From Hymenobacter nitidus (lineage in GTDB: Bacteria; Bacteroidota; Bacteroidia; Cytophagales; Hymenobacteraceae): a stretch of 64,000 nt of DNA. Positions 16,564 to 23,951 of the stretch are shown piece after piece (position 1 is the stretch's first letter; every line of letters starts with the position of its first letter). The position numbers and the translations under genes were made by a program. Under the pieces are notes generated by a model, which made no database searches, had not been told where the DNA came from, and saw only the letters and a list, made by a program, of their open reading frames with translations. The stretch covers positions 124,001 through 188,000 of the forward strand of contig NZ_JAJADQ010000004.1 of assembly GCF_020447315.1 (NCBI RefSeq), in the 5' to 3' direction.

Positions 16564-17217
16564 ATGGCCGACTTCGTTTCCTACCAACAGTTTCCCAACC
16601 CCGAAGTTGCCGCGCCGCTGCTCGAACTGCTGCGCCGGCACGAGGTAGCCTTTGAAACGGAGTTCGACAAGCCCCGGTTCGACGCCAGCTTCGCCAACAA
16701 TGCCACGAGCACCTATTTTGTGGTGAAGTTGCATCCGGAGGACTTCGAAACGGCCCGGGCCCTGGAGGAAGCCCAGAATCAGGAGCTGACCAGCCAGGTG
16801 GCCCCCGACCATTATCTATTCGCCTTCACCGATGAGGAGCTGATGGACGTGCTGCTCCGGCCCGACGAGTGGAACAGCTTCGACGTGACCCTGGCCCGCC
16901 AGATTCTGCAGGACCGGGGCAAGACGATAAGCCCGGAGGCGGCCCGCCTGCTGCGCCAGCAGCGCAACGCCGACCTGGCCCAACCCGAGCCTTCCCAGAA
17001 AGCCTGGATTGCCTGGGGTTACCTCACGGCGGTGCTGGGCGGCCTGTTTGCCTTTTTTATCGGATGGCACCTGCATACCCACCGCAAAACCCTGCCCGAC
17101 GGCCGCAAGGTCCACGCTTTCACCCCCGGCGACCGGGCCCACGGCCTGCGCATCATGGTGCTCGGCGCCCTGATGGTGCTCGGGCTGATCTGCTTCCGGA
17201 TTTATTCGGCCGGCTGA
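16564..17217 (+). CDS. DUF2007-like protein with two membrane helices
   Basis: The N-terminal part (FVSYQQFPNPEVAAPLLELL, later FVVKLHPEDFETARALEE) looks like the DUF2007 'putative signal transducing' fold, here in a two-lobe arrangement. The C-terminal part has two hydrophobic helices (about 145-165 and 193-213) around a short basic loop (HTHRKTLPDGRKVHAF). The protein is 217 residues and its function is unknown. Its 3' end overlaps the 3' end of the convergent MFS gene by 16 bases (17202-17217). Confidence 0.6.
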   Translation: MADFVSYQQFPNPEVAAPLLELLRRHEVAFETEFDKPRFDASFANNATSTYFVVKLHPEDFETARALEEAQNQELTSQVAPDHYLFAFTDEELMDVLLRPDEWNSFDVTLARQILQDRGKTISPEAARLLRQQRNADLAQPEPSQKAWIAWGYLTAVLGGLFAFFIGWHLHTHRKTLPDGRKVHAFTPGDRAHGLRIMVLGALMVLGLICFRIYSAG

Positions 17218-18428
17218 GCCAGGAGCTTGAAGCTGCGCCAGGCCTGCCAGGCTACGGCGGCCATGCAGGCCGCAAACCAGGCAAAAGGCAGCTCCAGCCG
17301 CACCACCGATAAGCCACCGCACACCAAAATGGTGGCAAAGCTGGCCAGGCCCTGCACCGCCTGGTTCAACCCGAAAATCTCGCCTCGGTCTTCGTCGGTG
17401 GTGCGCTGGGCCAGCAGCCCCTCCAACAAGCCCTGAATCAGCGACAAAGTCAGGCAGTCGAGGGTGATGATGATGTAAAGCCAGAGCCGCGACGTGCCCA
17501 CAACGCCGTAGGCTGCCAGCACCGGCACGCTAACCAGGGCCAGCCAGAAAATAGCTTTGCGCTGGTTGATGCGGTCGGCAAAGTAGGTGTAGAAGATGTA
17601 GTTGATGGCAATGCTGAGGCTGCCGAAAAACATGAAAAAGTACGACAGCGCCCGGGCATCCATCTGCAGCGGCCCCAGGCTGGCGAAAGGCACGAAGTAG
17701 AAATAGTAGCCGGTGCTCATCGTCAGGGCTACCTGCATGAGCACAATGGTGCGCAGCCCGCGGGCCGGGGTATCCTTGGCCTGCAGGCGGCTCCAGATGG
17801 TCAGCACGTTTACGGAGCGACTCAGCTCGGCCCGCAGCTCGGTCCCGCGCACCCCGTTGCGCTGGGTGTGGGTTTCGCGCATGGCCAGGCTCAGCAGCAC
17901 GTTCAGGGCAGCCAGGGCTACGGCCAGGCCCACCACGTAGCCCGCCTGCTGGCCCGGCGGCACGGCCAGCGTGGTGAGCAGCAGCCCCGAGGCCATAGGA
18001 CCCAGCACAAAGCCCAGGGAAATGATGGCGCCTTCGATGCCCAGGTTTTTGAACAAGTCGTCCTTGTTGGAAATGTCGGTAATGGCCGAGCGGATGGTGG
18101 CATACATACCGTTGGTCAGGCCGTCGCTCACGCGGTTGGTGAAATAGAGCCCGGCCCGCACCGGCAGCAGCAGGCAGTTGGCCAGCAGCGTGCCCAGGGC
18201 CGCCACAATCAGAATCGGCCGCCGCCCGAAGCCGTCGGAGAGCTTGCCTAGCACCGGGGCCGAAAACAGCTGCACGCCCAGAAACAGCGCCGTGCCCACC
18301 GACAGCCACAGCTGCGGCTGGGGCAGCCCGCGCACAAACTCCGGCATGATGGGCCCAATGGCCGCTCCCACGATGACGTCCAGCAGGATAATGGCGTAAA
18401 TCAGCAGCAGCCGGGAGTCTTTGGGCAT
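17202..18428 (-). CDS. MFS transporter (drug-exporter-like)
   Basis: An inner-membrane major-facilitator protein of 408 residues with twelve predicted helices. The motif-A loop is visible after helix 2 as GKLSDGFGRRPIL. The layout resembles the TetA-type drug:proton antiporter branch, but substrate is not known. The frame continues upstream to 18515, but those codons come from the repeat at 18480-18568; the ATG at 18428 (MPKDSRLLLIYA) is the natural start. The gene converges on, and overlaps by 16 bases, the DUF2007-like gene. Confidence 0.88.
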   Translation of the reverse strand: MPKDSRLLLIYAIILLDVIVGAAIGPIMPEFVRGLPQPQLWLSVGTALFLGVQLFSAPVLGKLSDGFGRRPILIVAALGTLLANCLLLPVRAGLYFTNRVSDGLTNGMYATIRSAITDISNKDDLFKNLGIEGAIISLGFVLGPMASGLLLTTLAVPPGQQAGYVVGLAVALAALNVLLSLAMRETHTQRNGVRGTELRAELSRSVNVLTIWSRLQAKDTPARGLRTIVLMQVALTMSTGYYFYFVPFASLGPLQMDARALSYFFMFFGSLSIAINYIFYTYFADRINQRKAIFWLALVSVPVLAAYGVVGTSRLWLYIIITLDCLTLSLIQGLLEGLLAQRTTDEDRGEIFGLNQAVQGLASFATILVCGGLSVVRLELPFAWFAACMAAVAWQAWRSFKLLAQPAE

Positions 18429-18479
18429 AAAGGAACGTAATGTGGCTAATCGATGCCGGTAGCTGAAAACTCCAGAACG

Positions 18480-18568
18480 GTCCTGCTGAGCTTGTCGAAG
18501 TATCTCTACTGCCAAAACAATTTAATTTTACTGTTGCGGTAGATATGCTTCGACAAGCTCAGCAGGAC
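18480..18568. repeat. Inverted-repeat element with 21-bp perfect arms
   Basis: Left arm 18480-18500 and right arm 18548-18568 are exact reverse complements (starting GTCCTGCTGAGCTTGTC). The match continues imperfectly inwards. The centre is AT-rich. It lies 52 bases upstream of the MFS start and shares its end sequence with elements at 2187 and 26331. Confidence 0.9.
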
Positions 18569-18628
18569 GGCCTTTTTTCGTTTTTATTCACAGCTTGTTG
18601 TATAGAATGGCGTGAACCCAATACCTTA

Positions 18629-18665
18629 AAAAGAAGGGACGCCATTTGCCGGCGTCCCTTCTTGT
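18629..18665 (-). terminator. Terminator of the M61 peptidase gene
   Basis: AAGAAGGGACGCC pairs perfectly with GGCGTCCCTTCTT around a 7-base loop, next to a T/A tract, 18 bases past the stop codon at 18683. Confidence 0.88.
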
Positions 18666-18682
18666 TTTCTCTCGGAGCAAAG

Positions 18683-20518
18683 CTACTTCGTCTTCCCGTT
18701 GAGCCAGTCGGCCCGAAACTTCTTCATGGCTTTGGTTACGGGGCGCTTGGCGGCTTCGTAGGTTACTACTTCCAGCACGGGGTCCTCGGTCAGGGTAAGC
18801 TGGGTGGTGCGGATGCCGCCGCGGGTGCGGTACTCCACCGCTACTACGTCGCCGGGCTTGTGGGCGGCCAGCAGCTCCTGCACGGCCTTGGGGCTGCTCA
18901 GGCGCTGCCCGTCAAGCTTGCGCAGCACGTCTTCCCGGTCGAGGCCGGCCTGGTAGAGCGGGCTGTCGAGATACGGGGTGCCGATGGAGGCGGTGCTATC
19001 GGCGGGGTTGTAGGTCAGGCGGGTACCCAGGCTTACCTGTCCGGCCCGGGCCCGCCGCACCAGCAGGCCGGCCGGGGCCAGCAGCTGCTCGAACTTCGGC
19101 AGTTCATGCCCCAGAATATGCTGGCGGAAAAACTGGCCGGCAAAGGCCGTGTCTTTGCTTACCTGACCCAGCACGCGCTGCAAATCGGCCAGGGTGTAGG
19201 GCTTGGCCGGGGCATAGTTCTGCTGTTCTTTGCCGTGCTGCTCCCACACGGCGCGCATGTAGGCATCCAGCGTGGTTTTGTGGTTCTGGCGCAGCAGCAT
19301 GTCCAGGGCCAGGGCGTTGGCGCCGCCAATGAGGTAGTAGGACAGGTAGGTGTTGCCGCGGTTGTTGGGGTCAATAGCGGCGGCGGCGTCCACGAAGGGC
19401 GCCTGCTGGCTCATCTGCACCGGCGAGTAGCGGGCCGCGCCCGGCGAGTTCAGTATGGCATTGACCAGCCCACTGAGCGCGTACTGGGCGTACTGGTCGT
19501 CAGTGAAAATGCCGGCCCGGCGCATGATCAGGTCGCCGTAGTACTGGGTGAAACCTTCGGCAAACCAGAGTGAGTTGCTCATATTGGCCCGGTCGAAGTC
19601 GAAGGGCTCCAGGTCGCGGGGACGGATACGCTCCACGTTCCAGGCGTGGAAAAACTCGTGAGAAACCGTACCCAGATTGTTCACGGCATAGTCGCCGCGC
19701 AACGGGCGGTTGCTGGTTACGGAAGTCGAGTTGCGGTGCTCCATGCCATCCGAGCTGGTCTGAGGCAGGTAGTTGGCCACGAAGGTGTAGCGGCCGAAGT
19801 CGAAGGCGGGCAGCTCGCCGAACACGGCTCCGGCCTCCTGCACGATCTTCTTGGTTTTCTCCGTGTAGGCGTCCAGCTCGGCGTCGGTGCCCTCGTGCAG
19901 CACGGCCATTTCGATGGTGCGGCCCTGATGCTGCCAGGAGCGCACTTTCTGCGGCCCCAGCGAGGTGGGGCTGTCCATCAGGTATTGCATATGGGGCGCG
20001 TAGTACGTGCCTTTCGTGGCATCGGGGCGCAACTGGGTAGCCACCTGCCACCCCGTGGGCAGCTTAAACTTCACCTCGGCCGGCCGCTGCTCCTGACCTT
20101 TGCCGTAAGCCAGCGTGGCGGGCATGTTCAGGTGGGCATGAATGGCATCGATGCCGGCGTAGGTGCCGTCGGTCCGGTCGCCAAACAGCGTGTAGGTGAA
20201 GCGCACCGTGCCGTCGTGGCCGCTCACGTCCCAGCCGTAGGGGTCGGGTCGGCTGACGGTCAGGGCATTGCCTTTCGAGTCGGTGGCCGCAACGGCGTAC
20301 ACGTTCTTGGCGAATTCGTGCAGGGCGTAGCGGCCCGGCGAGCTGCGGGCCATGCGCACCTGCAGCGGCCCGGCGGGCAGCTCCGAAAACACGACGGTAA
20401 CCTGGGCTTCGTGGTGCACCGCGTTGGGAAAAGCTACGGTGTACTGCACGGGTGCTTGCGCCAGGGTGGCCACGGGCAAAGCCAGGGCAAGTAGGAGAGT
20501 GGCGGCGGATTTCCGCAT
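18683..20518 (-). CDS. Secreted M61-family peptidase with PDZ domain
   Basis: A zinc metallopeptidase of the glycyl-aminopeptidase family M61, exported by the signal peptide MRKSAATLLLALALPVATLAQ. The zinc site is VSHEFFHAWNVERIRP (HExxH, about residue 285) with the family-typical downstream WFAEGFTQYYGDL supplying the third ligand region. The N-terminal half is the beta-rich M61 domain (GRYALHEFAKNVYAV). A C-terminal PDZ domain (about 480-560) contains SIGTPYLDSPLYQAGLDREDVL. 611 residues is a usual length. It is a lone gene with a promoter at 20545-20573 and a strong terminator. Likely periplasmic, cleaving peptides from glycine/alanine ends. Confidence 0.9.
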   Translation of the reverse strand: MRKSAATLLLALALPVATLAQAPVQYTVAFPNAVHHEAQVTVVFSELPAGPLQVRMARSSPGRYALHEFAKNVYAVAATDSKGNALTVSRPDPYGWDVSGHDGTVRFTYTLFGDRTDGTYAGIDAIHAHLNMPATLAYGKGQEQRPAEVKFKLPTGWQVATQLRPDATKGTYYAPHMQYLMDSPTSLGPQKVRSWQHQGRTIEMAVLHEGTDAELDAYTEKTKKIVQEAGAVFGELPAFDFGRYTFVANYLPQTSSDGMEHRNSTSVTSNRPLRGDYAVNNLGTVSHEFFHAWNVERIRPRDLEPFDFDRANMSNSLWFAEGFTQYYGDLIMRRAGIFTDDQYAQYALSGLVNAILNSPGAARYSPVQMSQQAPFVDAAAAIDPNNRGNTYLSYYLIGGANALALDMLLRQNHKTTLDAYMRAVWEQHGKEQQNYAPAKPYTLADLQRVLGQVSKDTAFAGQFFRQHILGHELPKFEQLLAPAGLLVRRARAGQVSLGTRLTYNPADSTASIGTPYLDSPLYQAGLDREDVLRKLDGQRLSSPKAVQELLAAHKPGDVVAVEYRTRGGIRTTQLTLTEDPVLEVVTYEAAKRPVTKAMKKFRADWLNGKTK

Positions 20519-20544
20519 AGGAAAGGAAAACGAGGATGGATGCC

Positions 20545-20573
20545 TAAAAATAGGGCCCGCCGCCGCTAATCAA
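20545..20573 (-). promoter_or_regulatory. Promoter of the M61 gene
   Basis: On the reverse strand TTG (20573-20571), 18 bases, then TATTTTTA (20552-20545), a near match to TAnnTTTG. It is 27 bases before the ATG. Confidence 0.5.
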
Positions 20574-20633
20574 GCCCCGGGCGCCAATAGTTTTTCCGCG
20601 CTGCGGCCTCAGGGGCAAATACCAGAGGTCAGT

Positions 20634-21272
20634 TTAGCTGAACACGGAGCCCTCGGCCATGCCGTGAAAAAACAATGTTTGCTGCCGCCGCTGCAAGCCC
20701 AAAGCACCTAATTCCAGCGCCAGATCGGGCATGTGGCGGCCACTGATACCGGTAGTGAGGCGGAAAAAGCTGTACATCATCGAGAGCAATACCCGCTGCC
20801 AGAGCGGGCGGGCAGGCCGAAAGTCGGCAACCAGCCAGGGAGCGGCAGGGCGGCGGGCTTCGTTCAGACGTCGCAGAATGGCCCGCAGCCGCTCGGGTGC
20901 AAACAAGTCGAGAAAGAAGAAGGTAATGATGGCGTCAAACGACTCGCCGGGCCCAAGCGCCTGCTCGGTGCCCAGCCGGAACTCGACCTGGGCGGCGCGC
21001 TGCGGGTGCAGTTGCAGCAGCGTTTCGCGCGACTTGGCCAGCATTACCGCCGAAGCCTCCAGGTACAGCACCCAGGCTTCGGGCTGGCGCCGCAGCACCT
21101 CGCCCAGCACCCAGCCCGTGCCGCCCCCGATGATGAGTACCTGGGTCCGGCCCGTGGGTAAGCCCGCCAGCGCCGCTTGCTGGGCCTGCCGCAGCGCGTC
21201 GCCAAACACCAGGCGAGCCAGCGGGTCGTAGAAAGCGGCTACCCGGTCGAAGCCGGTATCGGCAAGGCTCAT
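20634..21272 (-). CDS. Class I SAM-dependent methyltransferase
   Basis: A 212-residue methyltransferase. The SAM-binding motif I is VLIIGGGTGWVLGEVL, followed by acidic YLEASAVMLAKSRETL and a motif-IV-like FDAIITFFFLDLF. The start at 21272 (MSLADTGFDRVAAFYD) fits this family's usual opening better than the upstream frame start at 21326. The substrate is unknown: similar proteins include ubiquinone/menaquinone-type and other small-molecule methyltransferases. It is divergent from the PAP2 gene at 21385, with about 110 bases between them. Confidence 0.85.
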   Translation of the reverse strand: MSLADTGFDRVAAFYDPLARLVFGDALRQAQQAALAGLPTGRTQVLIIGGGTGWVLGEVLRRQPEAWVLYLEASAVMLAKSRETLLQLHPQRAAQVEFRLGTEQALGPGESFDAIITFFFLDLFAPERLRAILRRLNEARRPAAPWLVADFRPARPLWQRVLLSMMYSFFRLTTGISGRHMPDLALELGALGLQRRQQTLFFHGMAEGSVFS

Positions 21273-21384
21273 GGGAAAAGAAAATCGGGCGGTAGAAGAA
21301 GCAGAGAAGTACGAGCCCAGGATCAAGACCGACCCGAAGCCCGGTCTCGTCGTATGCAGCTATTCTTACCTCTTCTACGCAGCA

Positions 21385-22104
21385 ATGACCAATCATATAC
21401 GCCGGCTCGTGGCGGGCTTCATGTTATTCACGGCAGAATTCGCCGTGACGCTGATTATTGGGGTGCTGGGCGTCGTGGGGTTTCTGGCTTTGGGGCGGGA
21501 GGTGCTCGACCGGGATGCCGCCGTATTCGACGCCCGGGCGTTTCACTGGGCCCGGCACATTCTGGGGGAAAACCAAAGCGGCTGGGTCGAGCATATCACG
21601 TTTCTGGCCTCGCGCAACTTTATTTCGGCCGTGGCCCTGCTGCTGATTGGCTACTTTCTGGTGGTGCGCCGCCACCGTTGGTACACCCTGCTGGTACCGG
21701 TAGTGGCTCTGGGCAGCATTACGCTGAATCTGGTGCTGAAAAACACCTACCAGCGGCCCCGGCCGCTGCTGCCGCTGGTGTCAGCCTCGGGGCTGAGCTT
21801 CCCCAGCGGCCACGCCATGATCAGCGCTTCGTTCTACGGCTTGCTGATTTACCTGGTCCTGACCCACGTGCGGCACCAGAAAGTGCTGCGCTGGCTCTTG
21901 GTTGTGGCCCTCGTTCTGCTGATTCTGCTCGTCGGCCTGACGCGCGTGTATCTGCGCGTGCACTATGCCTCCGACGTGCTGGCGGGCTTCACGGCCGGGC
22001 TGGTTTGGCTCTTTATTGCCATTCCGCTGCTCCAGCAAATCGAGAAACGGGTAAAAAATCGATTTAAATACGCGCCGCAATTAGCTGAAAAACAGCCAGA
22101 ATAG
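21385..22104 (+). CDS. PAP2-family membrane phosphatase
   Basis: A 239-residue integral-membrane lipid-phosphate phosphatase. Motifs: KNTYQRPRP (K-x6-RP), SFPSGHAM and TRVYLRVHYASD (R-x5-H-x3-D). There are about six hydrophobic segments. The ATG at 21385 (MTNHIRRLVAGF) is preferred; the frame is open to 21271. It is one of two PAP2 genes on either side of tRNA-Leu; the partner at 22404 is clearly similar across the core, so they may have arisen by duplication. A role in undecaprenyl phosphate recycling or lipid A/phospholipid dephosphorylation is possible but unproven. Confidence 0.9.
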   Translation: MTNHIRRLVAGFMLFTAEFAVTLIIGVLGVVGFLALGREVLDRDAAVFDARAFHWARHILGENQSGWVEHITFLASRNFISAVALLLIGYFLVVRRHRWYTLLVPVVALGSITLNLVLKNTYQRPRPLLPLVSASGLSFPSGHAMISASFYGLLIYLVLTHVRHQKVLRWLLVVALVLLILLVGLTRVYLRVHYASDVLAGFTAGLVWLFIAIPLLQQIEKRVKNRFKYAPQLAEKQPE

Positions 22105-22145
22105 CGTTCTGGCAAAGATTTTTCAGGATTTTTTTCGCGCAAAGC

Positions 22146-22177
22146 TTGATAAACTACTTCGAAGCCTTGTATCTTTG
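22146..22177 (+). promoter_or_regulatory. Promoter of tRNA-Leu
   Basis: TTG (22146-22148), 21 bases, TATCTTTG (22170-22177): an exact match to the Bacteroidota consensus. The tRNA starts 50 bases after the -7 box. Confidence 0.75.
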
Positions 22178-22227
22178 CATCGTTGAAAGACACCCCGCCA
22201 GGGATTTTGGTCTGACAACAAAGAGCT

Positions 22228-22312
22228 GCGCTTGTGGCGAAATTGGTAGACGCGCTGTCTTCAGGCGGCAGTTCCGCAAGGTGTGAGAGTTCGAGTCTCT
22301 CCGAGCGCACCA
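22228..22312 (+). tRNA. tRNA-Leu (anticodon CAG)
   Basis: The 85-base RNA folds as a class II tRNA. The acceptor stem GCGCTTG pairs with CGAGCGC, followed by A and an encoded CCA. The anticodon stem CTGTC/GGCAG closes the loop TTCAGGC with CAG at positions 34-36, reading CUG leucine codons. There is a long variable arm and a T arm GAGAG-TTCGAGT-CTCTC. Confidence 0.97.
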
Positions 22313-22314
22313 CG

Positions 22315-22342
22315 AAAGCCGATCCGAAAGGATCGGCTTTTT
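22315..22342 (+). terminator. Terminator after tRNA-Leu
   Basis: AAAGCCGATCC and its complement around a GAAA loop, then a run of T, directly after the CCA end. Confidence 0.9.
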
Positions 22343-22403
22343 TGTTTTCCGAATGGTTGGTTTTCACTAATTCCGCGCAGCTTTCCCTCGGCTCTGTTAC
22401 CCC

Positions 22404-23084
22404 ATGAAAAACCTCGGTACGCGTCTGGCCAGTCTGCTCGCCTTTCTCACGGTGGAAGTAGGCGTCTTGCTGCTCGTGTTCCTGAGTTCATTAGCCGCAT
22501 TTTTCTATCTGACCCGCGTCGTGTTCGTGCAGGGTTCCCTGGAGCTCGATCAGCTGGGCTTCCAGCAGCTCGACCGGCTGCGGGCCGCCGTGCCGGGGCT
22601 AACCCCGTGGGTGGTGCGCATCACGTTCTTTGCCTCCGCGCCGTTTCTGGTGCTGGCCGGCGTAGCCATTCCGGCCGTGCTGAGCTGGCGCAAGCGGCGG
22701 CGCGAAGCCCTGGAAGTGTTTTGGGCCGTGGCTGGCTCGGCTATTCTCAACCAGCTGTTCAAAACCCACTTTCACCGGCTGCGCCCCGATACGGCCCTGT
22801 TTCCGCAGCTGGGCCTGAGCTTTCCCAGCGGCCACGCCATGATTGGTATGGCCCTCTACGGCTGCCTGGGCTGGCTGCTCTGGCGCCACGGCCGGCACCC
22901 GCTGTGGGCCGTGGCCCTGCTGCTCTGGGCTATCCTGATTGGCCTGACGCGCATTTATCTGCACGTGCATTACACCACCGATGTGCTGGCCGGCTTTGCC
23001 GCGGGCCTGGGCTGGCTGCTACTGCTGCGCTCCGGCCTGCACCTCTGGTGGCGGGAGAAAGACAGAGTGCAGCGGGAAGCTTAA
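22404..23084 (+). CDS. PAP2-family membrane phosphatase
   Basis: A 226-residue integral-membrane phosphatase with KTHFHRLRP, SFPSGHAM and TRIYLHVHYTTD as the three active-site motifs, and about six hydrophobic helices. It shares long stretches with the gene at 21385 and less with the one at 5313. It follows the tRNA-Leu terminator by 60 bases, so it must have its own promoter. Substrate not predictable; three PAP2 paralogues in 18 kb is more than usual. Confidence 0.9.
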   Translation: MKNLGTRLASLLAFLTVEVGVLLLVFLSSLAAFFYLTRVVFVQGSLELDQLGFQQLDRLRAAVPGLTPWVVRITFFASAPFLVLAGVAIPAVLSWRKRRREALEVFWAVAGSAILNQLFKTHFHRLRPDTALFPQLGLSFPSGHAMIGMALYGCLGWLLWRHGRHPLWAVALLLWAILIGLTRIYLHVHYTTDVLAGFAAGLGWLLLLRSGLHLWWREKDRVQREA

Positions 23085-23175
23085 CCTGTTATTGCGAGGG
23101 CGAAGGATATTCCGCGCCTCATGCGGCGTCAAGCCGTCCGCTGCCAGAGAGTGTGGGCGCTGAGCCTAGCTGGTA

Positions 23176-23454
23176 AACTGCCGCTGACGCGGGCGGTGTT
23201 GCGCAACCAGTTCAGGTACAAACAGCCAAAGCTGGAGCGCACGGTGTTCGTACCTGAAATTATAAGAGCCTGTTGGCCTGGCGGCGGGGTATGCTAAAGA
23301 TGCGCGGCTGGTGGATGAGCTGGCTAGCTTCGGGTTCGGGCACGTTGAAATTAGTACAGTGATGCCGCGGGTGCAGCCGGGCAACCCCGCGCCCTACCTG
23401 TTTTGTCACCTCCGAGAGGGCCCGCCAGCTAAGGCTAGCGGAATAAAGAGCTAA
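23176..23454 (+). pseudogene. Decayed N-terminal fragment of dihydroorotate dehydrogenase (pyrD)
   Basis: Two reading-frame pieces match the start of quinone-type dihydroorotate dehydrogenase. The first (from 23176) ends RYKQPKLERTVF. After a frame-breaking stretch at about 23250-23270, the second reads [20 protein letters not shown], then [20 protein letters not shown], and ends in TAA at 23452-23454. PVGLAAGxxKDA and PRxQPGNP are hallmark phrases of PyrD's FMN-binding N-terminal part. The usual aspartate of the 'GFDKDA' phrase has become alanine here. The remaining two thirds of the enzyme are absent. It sits 500 bases before pyrB. A degenerate repeat (about 23091-23140) lies just upstream. 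Confidence 0.8.
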
Positions 23455-23610
23455 CGTTGGGATAGATTGTGCTGGCGAAGCAATTGATTACGCAGGCCAT
23501 AATTTTTTTGACGGTGAAAAAAAGGATCAAAAGCGCGTCGTTTAGCCCGTTAGGTCGAAAAACAAAAGGAGGAAAAAGCGGCGCGAAAAAAAATCAGTCT
23601 TACCGATGAG

Positions 23611-23639
23611 TTGCCGAGTGCAACAATGCTGTAGTTTTG
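23611..23639 (+). promoter_or_regulatory. Promoter of the candidate RNA upstream of pyrB
   Basis: TTG (23611-23613), 18 bases, then TAGTTTTG (23632-23639), which fits TTG-N18-TAnnTTTG exactly. Transcription would start near 23646. The AT-rich 150 bases before it (23460-23610) hold no recognised gene. Confidence 0.65.
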
Positions 23640-23645
23640 CAGCAT

Positions 23646-23815
23646 GCTTCAACCAAAAAGCTTGTTGATGAAGCGCGAGGTCCTGCTCGACAGGGAACCG
23701 CGAGTAGACCGGAAGGTCTTCGCCGCTATCGGTTTTCCTGATTTTGCCTCTGGTATTTCCGTTGTTTTTTCAGGTATTGCCCCGCCACCGTTTCGGATTC
23801 CGAAACGGTTTTTTT
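23646..23815 (+). ncRNA. Candidate structured RNA of about 170 nt (class unknown)
   Basis: A transcript from the promoter at 23611-23639 would end at a strong terminator (23788-23815). No convincing protein frame fills it. The first part can fold as GCTTCAAC...GTTGATGAAGC. The middle forms a long interrupted hairpin: GAGG pairs with CCTC, CAGGGAA pairs with TTTTCCTG, and the tip is AGACC-GGAA-GGTCT. A long, bubble-containing hairpin of this length recalls 6S RNA, but I could not match a known sequence motif. It could instead be a leader or attenuator of pyrB, whose start is 136 bases after the terminator. Confidence 0.5.
23788..23815 (+). terminator. Terminator of the candidate RNA
   Basis: CCGTTTCGGA pairs with TTCCGAAACGG, followed by seven T. 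Nothing else in the 136 bases before pyrB was recognised. Confidence 0.88.
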
Positions 23816-23951
23816 ATGTCCATTGCGTTCGGCTGCTGCCCCGTGGCCAATGCATCCTGCCTAATTCAACCGCGGTGTAAGAACATCAGAATCAGATAGC
23901 CTTACACATTCCTTACTCCTGACTACGACCTCACTTTTCCTCCACTCCGGT

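Noticed and set aside
23646..23815. Signal recognition particle RNA
   Set aside because: The tip has GGAA, but the conserved internal loop text on both sides of the SRP hairpin is not present.
23644..23880. A 78-codon open frame over the candidate RNA
   Set aside because: It runs through the terminator hairpin and its U tract, has no domain and fits an RNA better than a protein.
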